Assembly: GCF_000439375.1 (NCBI RefSeq)
Contig: NZ_ATMI01000014.1
Coordinates: 1 to 64,000, forward strand
Source of the DNA: Tatumella saanichensis
Lineage (GTDB): Bacteria > Pseudomonadota > Gammaproteobacteria > Enterobacterales > Enterobacteriaceae
Direction of reading: 5' to 3'
DNA length: 64,000 nt
Part shown: piece by piece, positions 50,108 to 61,069 of the stretch
Position numbering within the stretch: the first letter of the stretch is position 1
Layout: each line of letters starts with the position of its first letter
The notes under the pieces: model-generated
The model's database searches: none
What the model saw: only the letters and a program-made list of their open reading frames with translations
What the model was told of the DNA's origin: nothing
Position numbers and translations under genes: made by a program

Positions 50108-50380
50108 TTAGTTTACAGAGTCTTTCAGCGCTTTACCTGCACGGAAGCCAGGAACCTTACCTGCCGGGATAGTGATTTCTTTACCGGTCTGCGGGTTGCG
50201 TCCGGTACGCTCTGCCCTTTCGCGTACAGAGAAAGTGCCGAAGCCAACCAGCGCCACTTCATCGCCCTCTTTTAGAGAGTCGGTCACCGCGCCCATAAAT
50301 GCATCCAGAACACGTCCAGCTGCTGCTTTGGAAATATCCGCATCTGCCGCAATTTTATCGATCAGTTGTGACTTATTCAC
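50108..50380 (-). CDS. hupB: DNA-binding protein HU-beta
   Basis: A 90-residue nucleoid protein that bends DNA as a homo- or heterodimer with HU-alpha. [20 protein letters not shown], the dimer core [22 protein letters not shown] and the DNA-binding arm [20 protein letters not shown] are present. It lies between lon and ppiD as in E. coli. Confidence 0.98.
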   Translation of the reverse strand: MNKSQLIDKIAADADISKAAAGRVLDAFMGAVTDSLKEGDEVALVGFGTFSVRERAERTGRNPQTGKEITIPAGKVPGFRAGKALKDSVN

Positions 50381-50519
50381 TCGTTCATCCCCTTTTTATT
50401 TTTTTCACTTTACCGGCAGGAAGACGCCGGATAAAGAACAGCCCTGTTATAGCAAGCCCCGCGAATGGACACAATGTTATTGAGTCCGAATTTTGAGCAT
50501 CGTGGGGGTTTCTGAAAGC

Positions 50520-50542
50520 CTGCTCCCCATAAAGAGGAGCAG
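50520..50542 (-). terminator. possible lon terminator
   Basis: CTGCTCC pairs with GGAGCAG across a nine-base loop, 12 bases after the lon stop. No strong T-run follows. Confidence 0.4.
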
Positions 50543-50553
50543 AGCTGACCGAA

Positions 50554-52908
50554 TTATTTCGCAGTGACGATTTCAAAACCTTCAGGAGCGCGCTCCAAGG
50601 CCAGACTCAGGACTTCTTCGATACGCTTCACAGGATAAATTTTCAGATCAGCGATCACATTGTCTGGGATCTCTTCCAGATCACGTTTGTTTTCATCCGG
50701 GATCAGAACCGTTTTAATACCACCACGGTGCGCTGCCAACAGTTTCTCTTTCAGACCACCGATAGGCAGAACCTGGCCACGTAGAGTAATTTCCCCTGTC
50801 ATTGCCACGTCGGCACGGACAGGGTTACCCGTCAGGCTAGAGACCAGCGCCGTACACATGGCGATACCGGCACTCGGGCCATCTTTCGGGGTCGCCCCTT
50901 CCGGCACATGCACATGAATATCACGCTTTTCATAGAAATCGCTGCTAATACCCAAGCTTTCGGCACGGGCTCTGACCACCGTCATCGCAGCCTGAATCGA
51001 TTCCTGCATGACTTCACCCAAGGAACCGGTGTAGCTCAGTTTCCCTTTACCCGGTACGCTGGCGGTTTCGATGGTCAGTAGATCACCCCCCACTTCGGTC
51101 CATGCCAGACCCGTCACTTCACCGATACGGTTCTGATCGTCAGCGCGACCATAATCGAAGCGCTGTACCCCGAGGTAATCTTTCAGGTTGTCACCGTTGA
51201 TAGTGATGTGCTTCTGGTCTTTATCCAGCAGCAACGCTTTCACCGCTTTACGGCACAGTTTCGACAGCTCACGCTCTAAACTACGTACCCCAGCTTCGCG
51301 GGTGTAGTAGCGGATAATCCCCATTAGGGCGCTGTCTTCCACGGTGATTTCTTTAGCTTTTAGCGCATTGCGTTCAATCTGTTTCGGTAACAGATGACGT
51401 TTCGCGATATTCAGCTTTTCATCTTCTGTATACCCAGACAGACGGATCACTTCCATACGATCCAGCAATGGCGCAGGAATATTCATGGAGTTAGAGGTGG
51501 CGACAAACATCACATCGGACAGATCGTAATCGACCTCCAGATAGTGATCGTTGAAGGCCACGTTCTGCTCAGGGTCTAGCACTTCCAGCAGGGCTGATGC
51601 CGGATCGCCGCGCATATCAGAAGACATCTTGTCGATCTCATCGAGCAGGAACAGTGGGTTTTTGACCCCGACTTTCGCCATTTTTTGGATAAGTTTGCCC
51701 GGCATAGAGCCAATATAGGTCCGGCGGTGACCGCGAATTTCAGCTTCGTCCCGGACGCCACCAAGTGCCATGCGGACATATTTCCGGCCGGTCGCTTTGG
51801 CGATTGACTGTCCCAGGGAGGTTTTACCCACACCCGGAGGCCCAACCAAGCACAGGATTGGCCCTTTGATTTTGTTCACGCGACTCTGTACCGCTAAATA
51901 TTCCAAGATACGGTCTTTAACTCGCTCCAGGCCGTAATGGTCAGTATCCAAGGTTTCCTGAGCTTTACGCAGATCTTTTTTGACTTTGCTGCGCCCAGTC
52001 CAAGGTACTTGTACCATCCAATCAATATAGCCACGAACAACGGTCGCTTCCGCAGACATCGGTGACATCATTTTCAGCTTCTGCAGTTCTGCTTCCGCTT
52101 TTTCCTGTGCCTCTTTCGGCATCTTGGCGGCGTCGATTTTCTGCTTCAGCGCTTCAAATTCGTCAGGCGCGTCATCCATTTCACCCAGTTCTTTCTGAAT
52201 TGCTTTCATCTGCTCATTCAGATAATACTCGCGCTGGCTTTTCTCCATCTGCTTTTTCACCCGGTTACGGATGCGTTTTTCAACCTGCAGCAGATCGATT
52301 TCAGACTCCATCATCGCCATTAAATATTCGAGGCGTTCGTTGATGTCGTTCATCTCCAGCACCGACTGTTTATCAGCCAGTTTTAGCGGCATATGGGCAG
52401 CAATAGTATCCGCCAGTCGGGCTGCATCATCGATATTATTCAATGACGTCAGCACTTCCGGTGGGATTTTTTTGTTGAGCTTAATATAGCCTTCAAACTG
52501 GCTGACTGCGGTGCGGATCAGGACTTCTTCTTCCCGCTCTTCAATATCAGCCGGCTGTAGATAGTCCGCACGGGCAACAAAATGGTCACCGTCATCGGTC
52601 AGGGTATCAATACGCGCACGCTGCAAGCCTTCGACCAGCACTTTAACAGTGCCGTCCGGCAGTTTCAGCATCTGTAAGACAGAGGCAACAGTCCCGACAG
52701 AAAACAGATCTGCCACGCCTGGCTCATCGGTTGAGGCTTCCTTCTGAGCCACCAGCAGGATCTTTTTATCGTTGTCCATCGCTGCTTCCAGACAGCGGAT
52801 TGATTTCTCACGTCCAACAAACAACGGAATAACCATGTGCGGATAAACCACCACATCGCGTAATGGCAATACGGGGATTTCAATGCGTTCGGAACGCTCA
52901 GATGTCAT
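50554..52908 (-). CDS. lon: Lon ATP-dependent protease
   Basis: Cytoplasmic AAA+ serine protease degrading misfolded and regulatory proteins; 784 aa as in E. coli. The N-terminal substrate domain begins [20 protein letters not shown]; the ATPase has Walker [10 protein letters not shown] and Walker [10 protein letters not shown]; the catalytic Ser679 lies in [11 protein letters not shown], with the partner Lys in [15 protein letters not shown] sigma-32 promoter lies ~90 bp upstream. Confidence 0.98.
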   Translation of the reverse strand: MTSERSERIEIPVLPLRDVVVYPHMVIPLFVGREKSIRCLEAAMDNDKKILLVAQKEASTDEPGVADLFSVGTVASVLQMLKLPDGTVKVLVEGLQRARIDTLTDDGDHFVARADYLQPADIEEREEEVLIRTAVSQFEGYIKLNKKIPPEVLTSLNNIDDAARLADTIAAHMPLKLADKQSVLEMNDINERLEYLMAMMESEIDLLQVEKRIRNRVKKQMEKSQREYYLNEQMKAIQKELGEMDDAPDEFEALKQKIDAAKMPKEAQEKAEAELQKLKMMSPMSAEATVVRGYIDWMVQVPWTGRSKVKKDLRKAQETLDTDHYGLERVKDRILEYLAVQSRVNKIKGPILCLVGPPGVGKTSLGQSIAKATGRKYVRMALGGVRDEAEIRGHRRTYIGSMPGKLIQKMAKVGVKNPLFLLDEIDKMSSDMRGDPASALLEVLDPEQNVAFNDHYLEVDYDLSDVMFVATSNSMNIPAPLLDRMEVIRLSGYTEDEKLNIAKRHLLPKQIERNALKAKEITVEDSALMGIIRYYTREAGVRSLERELSKLCRKAVKALLLDKDQKHITINGDNLKDYLGVQRFDYGRADDQNRIGEVTGLAWTEVGGDLLTIETASVPGKGKLSYTGSLGEVMQESIQAAMTVVRARAESLGISSDFYEKRDIHVHVPEGATPKDGPSAGIAMCTALVSSLTGNPVRADVAMTGEITLRGQVLPIGGLKEKLLAAHRGGIKTVLIPDENKRDLEEIPDNVIADLKIYPVKRIEEVLSLALERAPEGFEIVTAK

Positions 52909-52996
52909 AGAGCTCTCTCTTAGTTAATTTCCGCCAAGGTATGGGCTGTGACGCCCTTCGCAGTTGCGTGGGTGTTCAGACCAAATATATTTGAGT

Positions 52997-53024
52997 ATAT
53001 GGGGATGATGACACGACATTCAAT
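52997..53024 (-). promoter_or_regulatory. sigma-32 promoter of lon
   Basis: On the minus strand ATTGAA (53024-53019), a 14-bp spacer and CCCCATAT (53004-52997). The -10 element and the leader end AACTAAGAGAGAGCTCT are close to E. coli lon. Confidence 0.82.
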
Positions 53025-53036
53025 GTCATAAATGTG

Positions 53037-53070
53037 AGAAAAATGAAAGGGGAAGCAAATTTCCCCTTTC
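53037..53070 (-). terminator. clpX terminator
   Basis: GAAAGGGGAA pairs with TTCCCCTTTC over GCAAAT, followed on the minus strand by ATTTTTCTC. It lies ~30 bases after clpX and separates clpPX from lon. Confidence 0.85.
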
Positions 53071-53100
53071 GATGATGACCAGATTTACAAACTTGCTTAA

Positions 53101-54372
53101 TTATTCGCCGGAGGCCTGGGCTTCCTGCTTACCGTAAATCAGCATCGGCTCTGATTCACCGTTGATGACGGTGTCATCAATCACCACTTTTTCAATACCG
53201 TCCATCGAAGGCAGATCATACATGGTGTCCAGTAACGCTGCTTCGACGATAGAACGCAGGCCACGGGCACCGGTTTTGCGAATCATCGCTTTTTTAGCGA
53301 TCGCCGTCAGAGCCTCGTCACGGAACTCCAGTTCAGCACCTTCTAGGCTGAACAGCGCCTGATACTGTTTAGTCAGGGCATTTTTTGGCTCACGCAGGAT
53401 CTGGATCAGCGCTTCTTCACTCAGTTCATTCAGGGTCGCGACCACTGGCAGACGCCCGATAAACTCAGGGATAAGACCAAACTTAATCAAATCTTCAGGC
53501 TCTGCCTGAGACAGCAACTGACCTTCGGTCGCTTTCTGGGAAGTATCTTTTACCGTCGCCCCGAAACCGATACCTGAACCGGTTTCGACACGCTGAGCGA
53601 TAACTTTATCCAAGCCAGCAAATGCTCCGCCGCAGATAAACAGAATCTTAGAGGTATCGACCTGCAAAAATTCCTGTTGCGGATGCTTACGGCCACCCTG
53701 AGGTGGTACCGCAGCGACAGTACCTTCGATCAGCTTCAGTAATGCCTGCTGTACACCCTCACCGGAAACATCACGGGTGATTGAAGGGTTGTCCGACTTA
53801 CGAGAGATTTTGTCGATTTCATCGATATAAACGATACCACGCTGGGCCTTATCAACATCGTAATCGCACTTCTGCAGCAATTTCTGGATGATATTTTCAA
53901 CATCTTCACCGACATAACCGGCTTCGGTCAGGGTGGTGGCATCCGCCATAGTGAACGGCACATCCAGTAAACGGGCTAAGGTTTCTGCCAGCAGAGTTTT
54001 ACCGCTACCGGTAGGACCGATCAGCAGAATGTTACTTTTACCCAGTTCAACACCGTTGCTGGTATCGCCATTGCGCAGACGCTTGTAGTGGTTGTAAACC
54101 GCTACCGACAGCACTTTTTTGGCTTTTTCTTGGCCAATCACGTAATCATCAAGATGAGTGCGGATTTCATGTGGCGTAGGTAATGCACTACGCTCACGAT
54201 GAGGAGCAACTTCTTTAATTTCCTCACGGATAATGTCGTTGCACAGATCAACACACTCATCACAGATATACACTGACGGTCCGGCAATCAGTTTACGCAC
54301 TTCATGCTGGCTCTTGCCGCAAAAAGAGCAGTACAGCAACTTACCTGAACCGTCTTTGCGCTTCTCTGTCAT
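53101..54372 (-). CDS. clpX: ClpX unfoldase of ClpXP protease
   Basis: A 423-residue AAA+ ATPase. The N-terminal zinc-binding domain has Cys15, Cys18, Cys37 and Cys40; the P-loop is GPTGSGKT, Walker [11 protein letters not shown], the pore loop VGEDVENI region, and the IGF-type ClpP-docking loop IGFGATV is present. It unfolds tagged substrates (e.g. ssrA) and feeds ClpP. Downstream of clpP in the same operon. Confidence 0.98.
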   Translation of the reverse strand: MTEKRKDGSGKLLYCSFCGKSQHEVRKLIAGPSVYICDECVDLCNDIIREEIKEVAPHRERSALPTPHEIRTHLDDYVIGQEKAKKVLSVAVYNHYKRLRNGDTSNGVELGKSNILLIGPTGSGKTLLAETLARLLDVPFTMADATTLTEAGYVGEDVENIIQKLLQKCDYDVDKAQRGIVYIDEIDKISRKSDNPSITRDVSGEGVQQALLKLIEGTVAAVPPQGGRKHPQQEFLQVDTSKILFICGGAFAGLDKVIAQRVETGSGIGFGATVKDTSQKATEGQLLSQAEPEDLIKFGLIPEFIGRLPVVATLNELSEEALIQILREPKNALTKQYQALFSLEGAELEFRDEALTAIAKKAMIRKTGARGLRSIVEAALLDTMYDLPSMDGIEKVVIDDTVINGESEPMLIYGKQEAQASGE

Positions 54373-54492
54373 CAGTTAACCTCTTTGTTGTTTCGACAAC
54401 AGGCCCTCTTTAGGAATGACCTGTTGTACTCATCAATACACTGCCAGCTTTAGATTCTGCTTAGGTTCAGCAGATAAGTGTAGCAAAGTGTC

Positions 54493-55116
54493 TTATTTAC
54501 GCTGTGTCAGGACAGAGTCCACTAAGCCATACTCTACCGCTTCAGATGCTGACAGGAAACGGTCGCGCTCGGTATCTTCAATGATCTGCTCTAATGGCTT
54601 ACCGGTGTGTTTTGCCATCAGTTCGTTCATACGCTGTTTCACTTTCAGGATCTCACGGGCATGAATTTCGATGTCCGATGCCTGCCCTTGGAAACCGCCT
54701 AACGGCTGGTGGATCATCACACGGGAGTTTGGTAGGCAGAAACGCTTGCCTTCGGCACCCGCTGTCAGCAGAAATGCGCCCATGGAACAGGCTTGGCCCA
54801 TACAAATGGTACTCACATCCGGTTTAATAAACTGCATGGTGTCATAGATTGACATACCGGCGGTGATGACGCCACCTGGCGAGTTAATGTACAGGTAGAT
54901 GTCTTTCTCAGGGTTCTCTGCTTCCAGGAACAGCATCTGCGCGACGATCAGGTTGGCCATATGGTCTTCAACCTGACCGGTCAGAAAGATCACACGCTCT
55001 TTAAGTAAGCGGGAAAAAATGTCGTAAGAACGCTCACCCCGTGAGGTCTGTTCAACCACCATCGGCACCAGTGCCATCTGGGATGCCATCATTTCACTTT
55101 CGCTACTGTAAGACAT
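54493..55116 (-). CDS. clpP: ClpP protease subunit
   Basis: A 207-residue serine peptidase forming a 14-mer. From ATG 55116 ([10 protein letters not shown]) the length equals E. coli. The catalytic triad is Ser111 (GQACSMGAF), His136 (MIHQPLGG) and Asp185 (DTERD). The longer frame from 55149 adds residues not in the family, and GAGACGG precedes the chosen ATG. A sigma-32 promoter lies upstream. Confidence 0.97.
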   Translation of the reverse strand: MSYSSESEMMASQMALVPMVVEQTSRGERSYDIFSRLLKERVIFLTGQVEDHMANLIVAQMLFLEAENPEKDIYLYINSPGGVITAGMSIYDTMQFIKPDVSTICMGQACSMGAFLLTAGAEGKRFCLPNSRVMIHQPLGGFQGQASDIEIHAREILKVKQRMNELMAKHTGKPLEQIIEDTERDRFLSASEAVEYGLVDSVLTQRK

Positions 55117-55253
55117 AACCGTCTCCTGAATAAATTTCGTTGGTAACACTCTGTACCGATTTTACGTGAGGACTGCCGGAATTCCTACCGGGCAGCCCTG
55201 TTCCGACTACGTCAGGACGGTTAATCAGTCAGTCTCTTCCTTCATTCCCTTTG

Positions 55254-55281
55254 ATATGGGGATAACTGCCAGTAAATCAAG
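55254..55281 (-). promoter_or_regulatory. sigma-32 promoter of clpP
   Basis: On the minus strand CTTGAT (55281-55276), a 14-bp spacer and CCCCATAT (55261-55254), ~140 bp upstream of the clpP start. Confidence 0.82.
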
Positions 55282-55398
55282 CATAACAATCTTTTGAGGA
55301 TTCGCGAAGATTATGCACCAGATTCCACGATTATCCGTTAGCAGATTGAGGAAATATAAAGAAAAAGTATACCTGCTGGGTCGTTAACGACCATAAGC

Positions 55399-55431
55399 AA
55401 AAAAGCCCGTGGCCATTCCGGCCACGGGCTT
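55399..55431 (-). terminator. tig terminator
   Basis: AAGCCCGTGGCC pairs with GGCCACGGGCTT over ATTCC; the minus strand continues with TTTTTTGC. Confidence 0.92.
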
Positions 55432-55457
55432 CACATCACTCCATGCTCTGGAATGAC

Positions 55458-56765
55458 TTAGGCAGACTGCTGCGCCTGGTTCATCAGATCGTGGAATTTA
55501 GCAGGTTTTTCAGTCACTTTAGCCTTAGCTAACAGTGCATCAACCGCTTGCTCTTCCAGAGCCACATTACGCATATTGTCCATCAGCTCTTTATTTTTGC
55601 TGTAGAACTCAATGACTTCCTGTGGATCTTCGTAAGCAGATGCCATTTCTTCGATCATCGCTTTGACGCGATCTTCATCAGCTTTCAGTTCGCTGGTACG
55701 GATCACTTCACCCAGCAGCAGACCGACAACAACGCGACGTTTTGCCTGCTCTTCGAACAGTTCACGTGGTAATTCCAGCGCCTGAGCTTCGTTACCACCA
55801 AAACGCTGTGCCGCTTGACGACGCAGAACGTCGATTTCGCTGTCGATCAGGGCCGCAGGAACCGCGATGTCGTTCTCTTTGATCAGGCCATCGATGGTCT
55901 GAGTTTTGATGTTGTTACGCACCACATTTTTCAGCTCACGTTCCATGTTCTTACGAACTTCGGTACGCAGGCCAGCAACTGAACCGTCAGCCACGCCAAA
56001 ACGTTTTACGAACTCTTCAGTGAACTCCGGCAGTTCTTGCTGTTCTACTTTCTTCAGAACAATCGCAAACTTCGCGTCTTTACCCTTCAGGGCTTCCGCG
56101 TGGTACTCTTCTGGGAATTTCACATCGATGGTGAATTCTTCACCAGCTTTATGACCGACCAGACCTTCTTCGAAGCCTGGGATCATGCGGCCCTGGCCCA
56201 TTGCCAGAACGAAATCAGACGATTTGCCGCCTTCGAACTCTTCACCGTCAACAGTACCGGTAAAGTCGATGGTAACACGGTCAGTGGCGGTCGCCGCTTC
56301 GTCAGTTTCTTTCCAGTCAGCCTGCTGCTTGCGCAGGGTGTCCAGCATGGTGTCGACGTCTTCGTCTGTCACATCAACCTGAGGTTTTTCAACTTCGATT
56401 GCGTCCAGACCTTTCAGTTCGATTTCAGGGTAGACTTCAAACTCAACAGAGTAAGTGAAGTCTTCGCCTGCTTTATACTGACCCGGGACATACTTAGGTG
56501 CGCCCGCTGGGTTAATTTTCTCTTTGATGATCGCATCAATGAAGTTGCGGGACATCACTTCGCCCAGCACGTCCTGACGTACGGATGCACCGTAACGCTG
56601 CTCGATGATGTTGGCAGGGACTTTACCCTTACGGAAACCATCGATACGAACTTTCTTAGAAACGTCGATCAGTTCTTTCTTCACCGCAGTCTCAATGCTC
56701 TCAGCAGCGACTGTGATGGTAATGCGACGGCCCAGGCCCTCTGTGGTTTCTACTGAAACTTGCAT
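55458..56765 (-). CDS. tig: Trigger factor
   Basis: Ribosome-associated chaperone and prolyl isomerase; 435 aa (E. coli 432). The ribosome-binding signature is GFRKGKVP within [15 protein letters not shown]; the FKBP-type PPIase domain lies around 160-245 ([20 protein letters not shown]); the long helical C-terminal arms follow. It precedes clpP on the same strand with its own terminator between. Confidence 0.98.
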   Translation of the reverse strand: MQVSVETTEGLGRRITITVAAESIETAVKKELIDVSKKVRIDGFRKGKVPANIIEQRYGASVRQDVLGEVMSRNFIDAIIKEKINPAGAPKYVPGQYKAGEDFTYSVEFEVYPEIELKGLDAIEVEKPQVDVTDEDVDTMLDTLRKQQADWKETDEAATATDRVTIDFTGTVDGEEFEGGKSSDFVLAMGQGRMIPGFEEGLVGHKAGEEFTIDVKFPEEYHAEALKGKDAKFAIVLKKVEQQELPEFTEEFVKRFGVADGSVAGLRTEVRKNMERELKNVVRNNIKTQTIDGLIKENDIAVPAALIDSEIDVLRRQAAQRFGGNEAQALELPRELFEEQAKRRVVVGLLLGEVIRTSELKADEDRVKAMIEEMASAYEDPQEVIEFYSKNKELMDNMRNVALEEQAVDALLAKAKVTEKPAKFHDLMNQAQQSA

Positions 56766-57011
56766 CTTGTTACCTCAAAAAATCACGTGCTCGGTCAACT
56801 TCAGACATCACGCATTATCAATACGCACTATCTGACAACCGGGAGGGCTTCCCTGAAGAATACTCCATTCCCTGTTACCAGAAGCGTCCCGAAGACATTC
56901 CGGAAAAATAGACGCAGCATTATAGCGGCATCATCTGTATGAGTCGAGAAGCCACATGCAGAGGATCGGCCCGGGATCACCGATTTTTGCCTGAATGGGA
57001 CTTTTCAGAAC

Positions 57012-57036
57012 AAAAAAACGGCCGTAAAGGCCGTTT
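57012..57036 (-). terminator. bolA terminator
   Basis: AAACGGCC pairs with GGCCGTTT over GTAAA, followed on the minus strand by TTTTTTTG, 15 bases after the bolA stop. Confidence 0.9.
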
Positions 57037-57051
57037 ATCGGGTTGTCCGTA

Positions 57052-57366
57052 TCAGGCTTGCAGCCCTGCGCCCCGACAATCTGGCGAGGCCGGTACGGTA
57101 TCTTGCAGTCCCTGCCATTCGGTGGTGGTATAGGTGTGCAACGCCAGTGCATGGACAGGCCCGGCCAGTTCTTTCGCCAATACCGCATAAATAGCACGGT
57201 GTCTGGCAAGAAAGCGCTCTCCGCTGAAACGATCACTGACAATCACAACCTTAAAGTGACTTTCTGAACCCGCAGGAACATTATGGCGATAGCTTTCATC
57301 CTGCACATCAAGGTAGGCAGGCTGAAACTCATTACGTAGTTTATCTTCTATCTGAGCGCGTATCAT
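57052..57366 (-). CDS. bolA: BolA transcriptional regulator / Fe-S trafficking partner
   Basis: A 104-residue BolA-family protein with the class II KH-like fold. [20 protein letters not shown] is the conserved core, with the His that ligates Fe-S clusters with monothiol glutaredoxin, and [13 protein letters not shown] the end of the domain. In E. coli it is a stationary-phase morphogene controlling cell shape and biofilm. It sits upstream of tig and divergent from yajG, as in E. coli. Confidence 0.95.
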   Translation of the reverse strand: MIRAQIEDKLRNEFQPAYLDVQDESYRHNVPAGSESHFKVVIVSDRFSGERFLARHRAIYAVLAKELAGPVHALALHTYTTTEWQGLQDTVPASPDCRGAGLQA

Positions 57367-57639
57367 TTCGGTGACTCCTGACGTTCGAGCGCACTGCCCT
57401 TCATTAACAATACTAGTGGGTTTTCAGCCACGCACTGTCTGCTTTTAAAAAATAGAGGCTATCCCGGGGTTGACCGGCCATGATAACATCTGGATGTGAG
57501 CGGACTATGGATGAGTTAGTCACTGAAATCCAGAGGCTTTTACAGATTTCTCTGAGACTATACTCCCGCCTCAACGACCGAAACCCCGCCGGCGAGCGTC
57601 GTAGGCTGCTGGCTTTTTTCATGTGATGAGAAACTAAGT

Positions 57640-58218
57640 ATGTTAAAACGCGTAATTTTTCCGCTGCTGGCAGCGTTTGCCCTGGCAGGCTGTGCCTCAA
57701 GCAGTAATACCCTGGAAGTCACGCCAAAAATGTCTCTCCCCCAGCAGGACCCTAGCCTGATGGGCGTCACCATCAGTGTTAACGGGGCCGATCAACGCAC
57801 CAGCCAAGCTCTGGCACAGGTAACCCGTGATAATCAACTGGTAACCCTGACACCATCCCGTGACTTGCGCTATTTGCTGCAAGAAGTGTTGGAAAAACAG
57901 ATGACCGCTCGCGGCTATATGATTGGCCCTAACGGCGCAGTGGATCTCTCTATTGTGGTGAATAAACTCTATGCCAATGTGACCCAGGGCAACCTGCGGT
58001 ACAGCATCACCACTAACGCGGATATTTCGATTATCGCTACCGCCAAGAATGGTAATAAACAAATCAAATCGTATCGCCAGACTTACAGCGTCGAGGGGGC
58101 CTTTAATGCCACCAACGATAAGATTGCCAAAGCGGTCAACACAGCAATGGGTGATGTCATCTCCGATATGGCCCAGGACACCAGCATTAACGACTTCATT
58201 AAACAAAATACCCGTTGA
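57640..58218 (+). CDS. yajG: YajG outer-membrane-type lipoprotein
   Basis: A 192-residue lipoprotein, the E. coli length, with signal peptide and lipobox LAGC (Cys18, followed by ASSS, no Asp at +2, so probably sorted to the outer membrane). The body (PKMSLPQQDPSLMGVTISVN, SVEGAFNATNDKIAKAVNTA) matches YajG/DUF. Molecular role is unknown. It is followed by ampG after ~45 bp; in E. coli they form an operon. Confidence 0.93.
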   Translation: MLKRVIFPLLAAFALAGCASSSNTLEVTPKMSLPQQDPSLMGVTISVNGADQRTSQALAQVTRDNQLVTLTPSRDLRYLLQEVLEKQMTARGYMIGPNGAVDLSIVVNKLYANVTQGNLRYSITTNADISIIATAKNGNKQIKSYRQTYSVEGAFNATNDKIAKAVNTAMGDVISDMAQDTSINDFIKQNTR

Positions 58219-58262
58219 ATGGTATCATCGCTGCATGAAATTTCATCATGCAGCAGGATGCC

Positions 58263-59732
58263 ATGCGAACCGACTACTTAAAAATTTTCAGCCAGCGTAA
58301 TTTTGCCGTTTTACTGTTGCTGGGATTTTCTTCGGGACTGCCGTTAGCGCTGACCTCTGGTACCCTTCAGGCCTGGATGACCGTTGAAAATATCGATCTA
58401 AAAACCATCGGTATTTTCTCTCTGGTTGGACAGGCCTACGTCTTCAAGTTTCTCTGGTCGCCGTTTATGGACCGCTACTCCCCGTCTGTGCTGACCCGCC
58501 GCCGTGGCTGGCTGTTGCTGACCCAATGCGCACTGATCCTGACCATTGCCGCGATGGGCTTTATTCAGCCCGCCAGTCATTTAACGCTATTGGCATTACT
58601 GGCTGTCCTGGTGGCCTTTTGCTCGGCCTCCCAAGATATCGTGTTTGACGCATGGAAAACCGATGTACTTCCCCCAGAACAACGCGGCAGTGGTGCCGCG
58701 ATCACCGTACTGGGCTACCGGTTGGCTATGATGGTTTCCGGCGGGCTGGCTTTATGGTTGGCAGACCGCTATCTCGGTTGGAATGCCACCTATTGGCTGA
58801 TGGCCGCACTGATGTTACCCGGCATCCTCGGCACTCTGATGGCTAAGGAGCCGACCACCAGTGCCGCGCGACCGGTCACCCTGCGTCAGGCTGTCGTCGC
58901 CCCATTACTGGACTTTTTTGGCCGTAACAACGCATGGCTTATGATCACGCTGATTGTGTTGTACAAATTGGGAGATGCATTTGCTGGCGCCCTCAGCACC
59001 ACCTTTTTGATCCGAGGTCTAGGTTTTAGTGCTGGCGATGTTGGGCTGGTGAATAAGACGCTCGGTTTGCTGGCCACCATTGTCGGGGCACTCTATGGCG
59101 GCGTGTTGATGCAGCGTCTGTCCTTGTATCGTGCCCTAATGTGGTTCGGGATCCTACAAACCTTTTCTAACCTTGGTTGGTGGCTGCTAAGTGTCACCGC
59201 CCCCCACCTGTGGAGTATGTCTACCGCCATTTTCATCGAAAACCTGTGTGGCGGTATGGGCACTGCGGCTTTTGTCGCCCTGTTGATGGCGTTATGTAAT
59301 GCCTCATTCTCGGCTACCCAATTTGCCCTGCTGTCTGCACTGTCCGCCGTGGGCCGTGTTTATGTCGGTCCTGCGGCGGGCTGGCTAGTCGAACTCTGGG
59401 GCTGGCCACTGTTCTATGCCTTCACCGTGATAGCCGGCCTACCCGGCTTGTTGTTACTACTGGTGAGTCGTAGCAGCTTGGACGCTGCCCGTCAGGGCAT
59501 TTTTCCACCGCGTCAGGCACTGCCTAAGGCCTATGGCCTTGCTTTCAAAATGTTTATTGCAGGTTGTCTGGTACTTTTGGCATGGCTGACTACACTTAGT
59601 TTAACAGCTCTCCACTGGCTCCCGGCAGGCTTTCGCGATGCACCGGTATTTGAAACCGGAATGGCAATCCTGACCTGTGCAGTATTATTCGGTGTAGTGC
59701 TCGATTATCGCTGTATAAAAAGTGATGACTGA
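58263..59732 (+). CDS. ampG: AmpG muropeptide permease
   Basis: MFS-fold inner-membrane permease importing GlcNAc-anhydroMurNAc peptides for cell-wall recycling and, where present, AmpC induction. GFSSGLPLALTSGTLQAWMT, FCSASQDIVFDAWKTDVLP, ENLCGGMGTAAFVALLMALC and ATQFALLSALSAVGRVYVGP match E. coli AmpG. I choose ATG 58263 (MRTDYLKIF, 489 aa) since AGGA lies just upstream; ATG 58248 is possible but lacks a ribosome-binding site. About 12-14 membrane segments. Confidence 0.95.
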   Translation: MRTDYLKIFSQRNFAVLLLLGFSSGLPLALTSGTLQAWMTVENIDLKTIGIFSLVGQAYVFKFLWSPFMDRYSPSVLTRRRGWLLLTQCALILTIAAMGFIQPASHLTLLALLAVLVAFCSASQDIVFDAWKTDVLPPEQRGSGAAITVLGYRLAMMVSGGLALWLADRYLGWNATYWLMAALMLPGILGTLMAKEPTTSAARPVTLRQAVVAPLLDFFGRNNAWLMITLIVLYKLGDAFAGALSTTFLIRGLGFSAGDVGLVNKTLGLLATIVGALYGGVLMQRLSLYRALMWFGILQTFSNLGWWLLSVTAPHLWSMSTAIFIENLCGGMGTAAFVALLMALCNASFSATQFALLSALSAVGRVYVGPAAGWLVELWGWPLFYAFTVIAGLPGLLLLLVSRSSLDAARQGIFPPRQALPKAYGLAFKMFIAGCLVLLAWLTTLSLTALHWLPAGFRDAPVFETGMAILTCAVLFGVVLDYRCIKSDD

Positions 59733-60118
59733 TGCTATTAATGCCATCAAATGTTAAGTTTATGTTCATTTATTGATGTTCGGTCTACTTAACAGCTGCG
59801 CAAAATAACACCAACCCCATCACAAAACCTCGCCACAATAGTTGCAAAAAAGTTAATATATAATGTTTTTACAACAATCTGTGGCGAGAATTTTCGCTTT
59901 CACTCGTCAATCCTGGGACCTTACCTGCGGACCAGAAAACATTTAACTAACTGATATAGATACATTTTCATTATAAATAACAAGGAGTGTTAAACATATT
60001 AGAAAATGCCACTTAGAGCGACTGACATAACCTCAATTTTGTTTACAGTATAGAAACCTTACCGTAAAATACCGCCACACTTAAACGACAATTAGCCCTT
60101 TGTCATTGAGGTCGTTAA
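59733..60118. promoter_or_regulatory. cyo operon upstream region
   Basis: This 386-bp AT-rich stretch between ampG and cyoA should hold the cyo promoter. A TATAAT hexamer occurs at 59859-59864, without a clear -35 at 17 bp. GTTAAGTTTATGTTC near 59753 resembles an ArcA direct-repeat site (GTTAA-type units 11 bp apart), which would fit anaerobic repression of cyo, but this is a weak visual match. No small gene is evident. Confidence 0.4.
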
Positions 60119-61066
60119 ATGAGACTCAGGAAATTCAATAAATGTTTGGGGATTTTGTCACTGATCAGCGGCGCAGTGTTATTGAGCGGCTGTGACAGTG
60201 CCTTATTAAATCCCAAAGGACAGATTGCACTGGAGCAACGTTCATTAATCATGACGGCCTTTGGCCTGATGCTGGTGGTCGTTATTCCCGCAGTCTTAAT
60301 GGCTATCATATTCGCCTGGAAATATCGGGCATCGAATACCAATGCTAAATACTCACCTGAATGGTCACACTCCAATAAACTGGAAGCGGTGGTATGGGCG
60401 ATCCCGATCCTTATCATTATCTTCCTCGGCATTCTGACATGGAAATCTACCCACGCACTGGAACCGAGTAAGCCTATCGCTTCCGATGTGAAACCGGTTG
60501 AAATCGATGTGATTGCGCTGGACTGGAAGTGGCTGTTTATCTATCCAGAACAGGGTATTGCTACCGTCAATCAGATAGCCTTCCCGGCCAATACACCGGT
60601 CAGCTTCCGGATCACCTCCGACACGGTGATGAATTCCTTCTTTATTCCTACCTTGGGCAGCCAAATCTATGCGATGGCCGGTATGCAGACTCGTTTGCAT
60701 CTGATCGCTAACCAGCCAGGAATTTTTGACGGGATCTCCTCTAACTTCAGCGGTCCAGGTTTCTCTGGTATGAAATTCAAAGCCATTGCCACTCAGGACA
60801 ACGCGGCCTTCCAGCAGTGGGTAGATAAGGTCAAAGCCTCTTCTAACACACTGACCACGATGGATGATTTCAATAAATTGGCGGCGCCAAGTGAGAATAA
60901 TCCGGTGGAGTACTTCTCAACCGCAAATCCACAACTGTTTGATCAGGTTGTCGACAAATTTATGGCCCATAACACCATGAATATGTCTCAGGATGGCAAG
61001 ATGGATATGCCGAATGGTGAAGGTATGGAGATGAACCATCAGTCAGCCGCCGGTGCAGGGGAATAA
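60119..61066 (+). CDS. cyoA: Cytochrome bo3 ubiquinol oxidase subunit II
   Basis: A 315-residue lipoprotein subunit with lipobox LSGC (Cys25) and two TM helices (~45-65 and ~90-110), then a periplasmic cupredoxin-fold domain without CuA ligands, as in quinol oxidases ([20 protein letters not shown]). The C-terminal tail is Met/His-rich. First gene of cyoABCD(E); three bases separate it from cyoB. Confidence 0.97.
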   Translation: MRLRKFNKCLGILSLISGAVLLSGCDSALLNPKGQIALEQRSLIMTAFGLMLVVVIPAVLMAIIFAWKYRASNTNAKYSPEWSHSNKLEAVVWAIPILIIIFLGILTWKSTHALEPSKPIASDVKPVEIDVIALDWKWLFIYPEQGIATVNQIAFPANTPVSFRITSDTVMNSFFIPTLGSQIYAMAGMQTRLHLIANQPGIFDGISSNFSGPGFSGMKFKAIATQDNAAFQQWVDKVKASSNTLTTMDDFNKLAAPSENNPVEYFSTANPQLFDQVVDKFMAHNTMNMSQDGKMDMPNGEGMEMNHQSAAGAGE

Positions 61067-61069
61067 ACC

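Noticed and set aside
59733-60118. Possible small gene or FNR site ahead of cyoA
   Set aside because: No ORF with a ribosome-binding site and no TTGAT-N4-ATCAA palindrome was found; only a weak ArcA-like match is noted.
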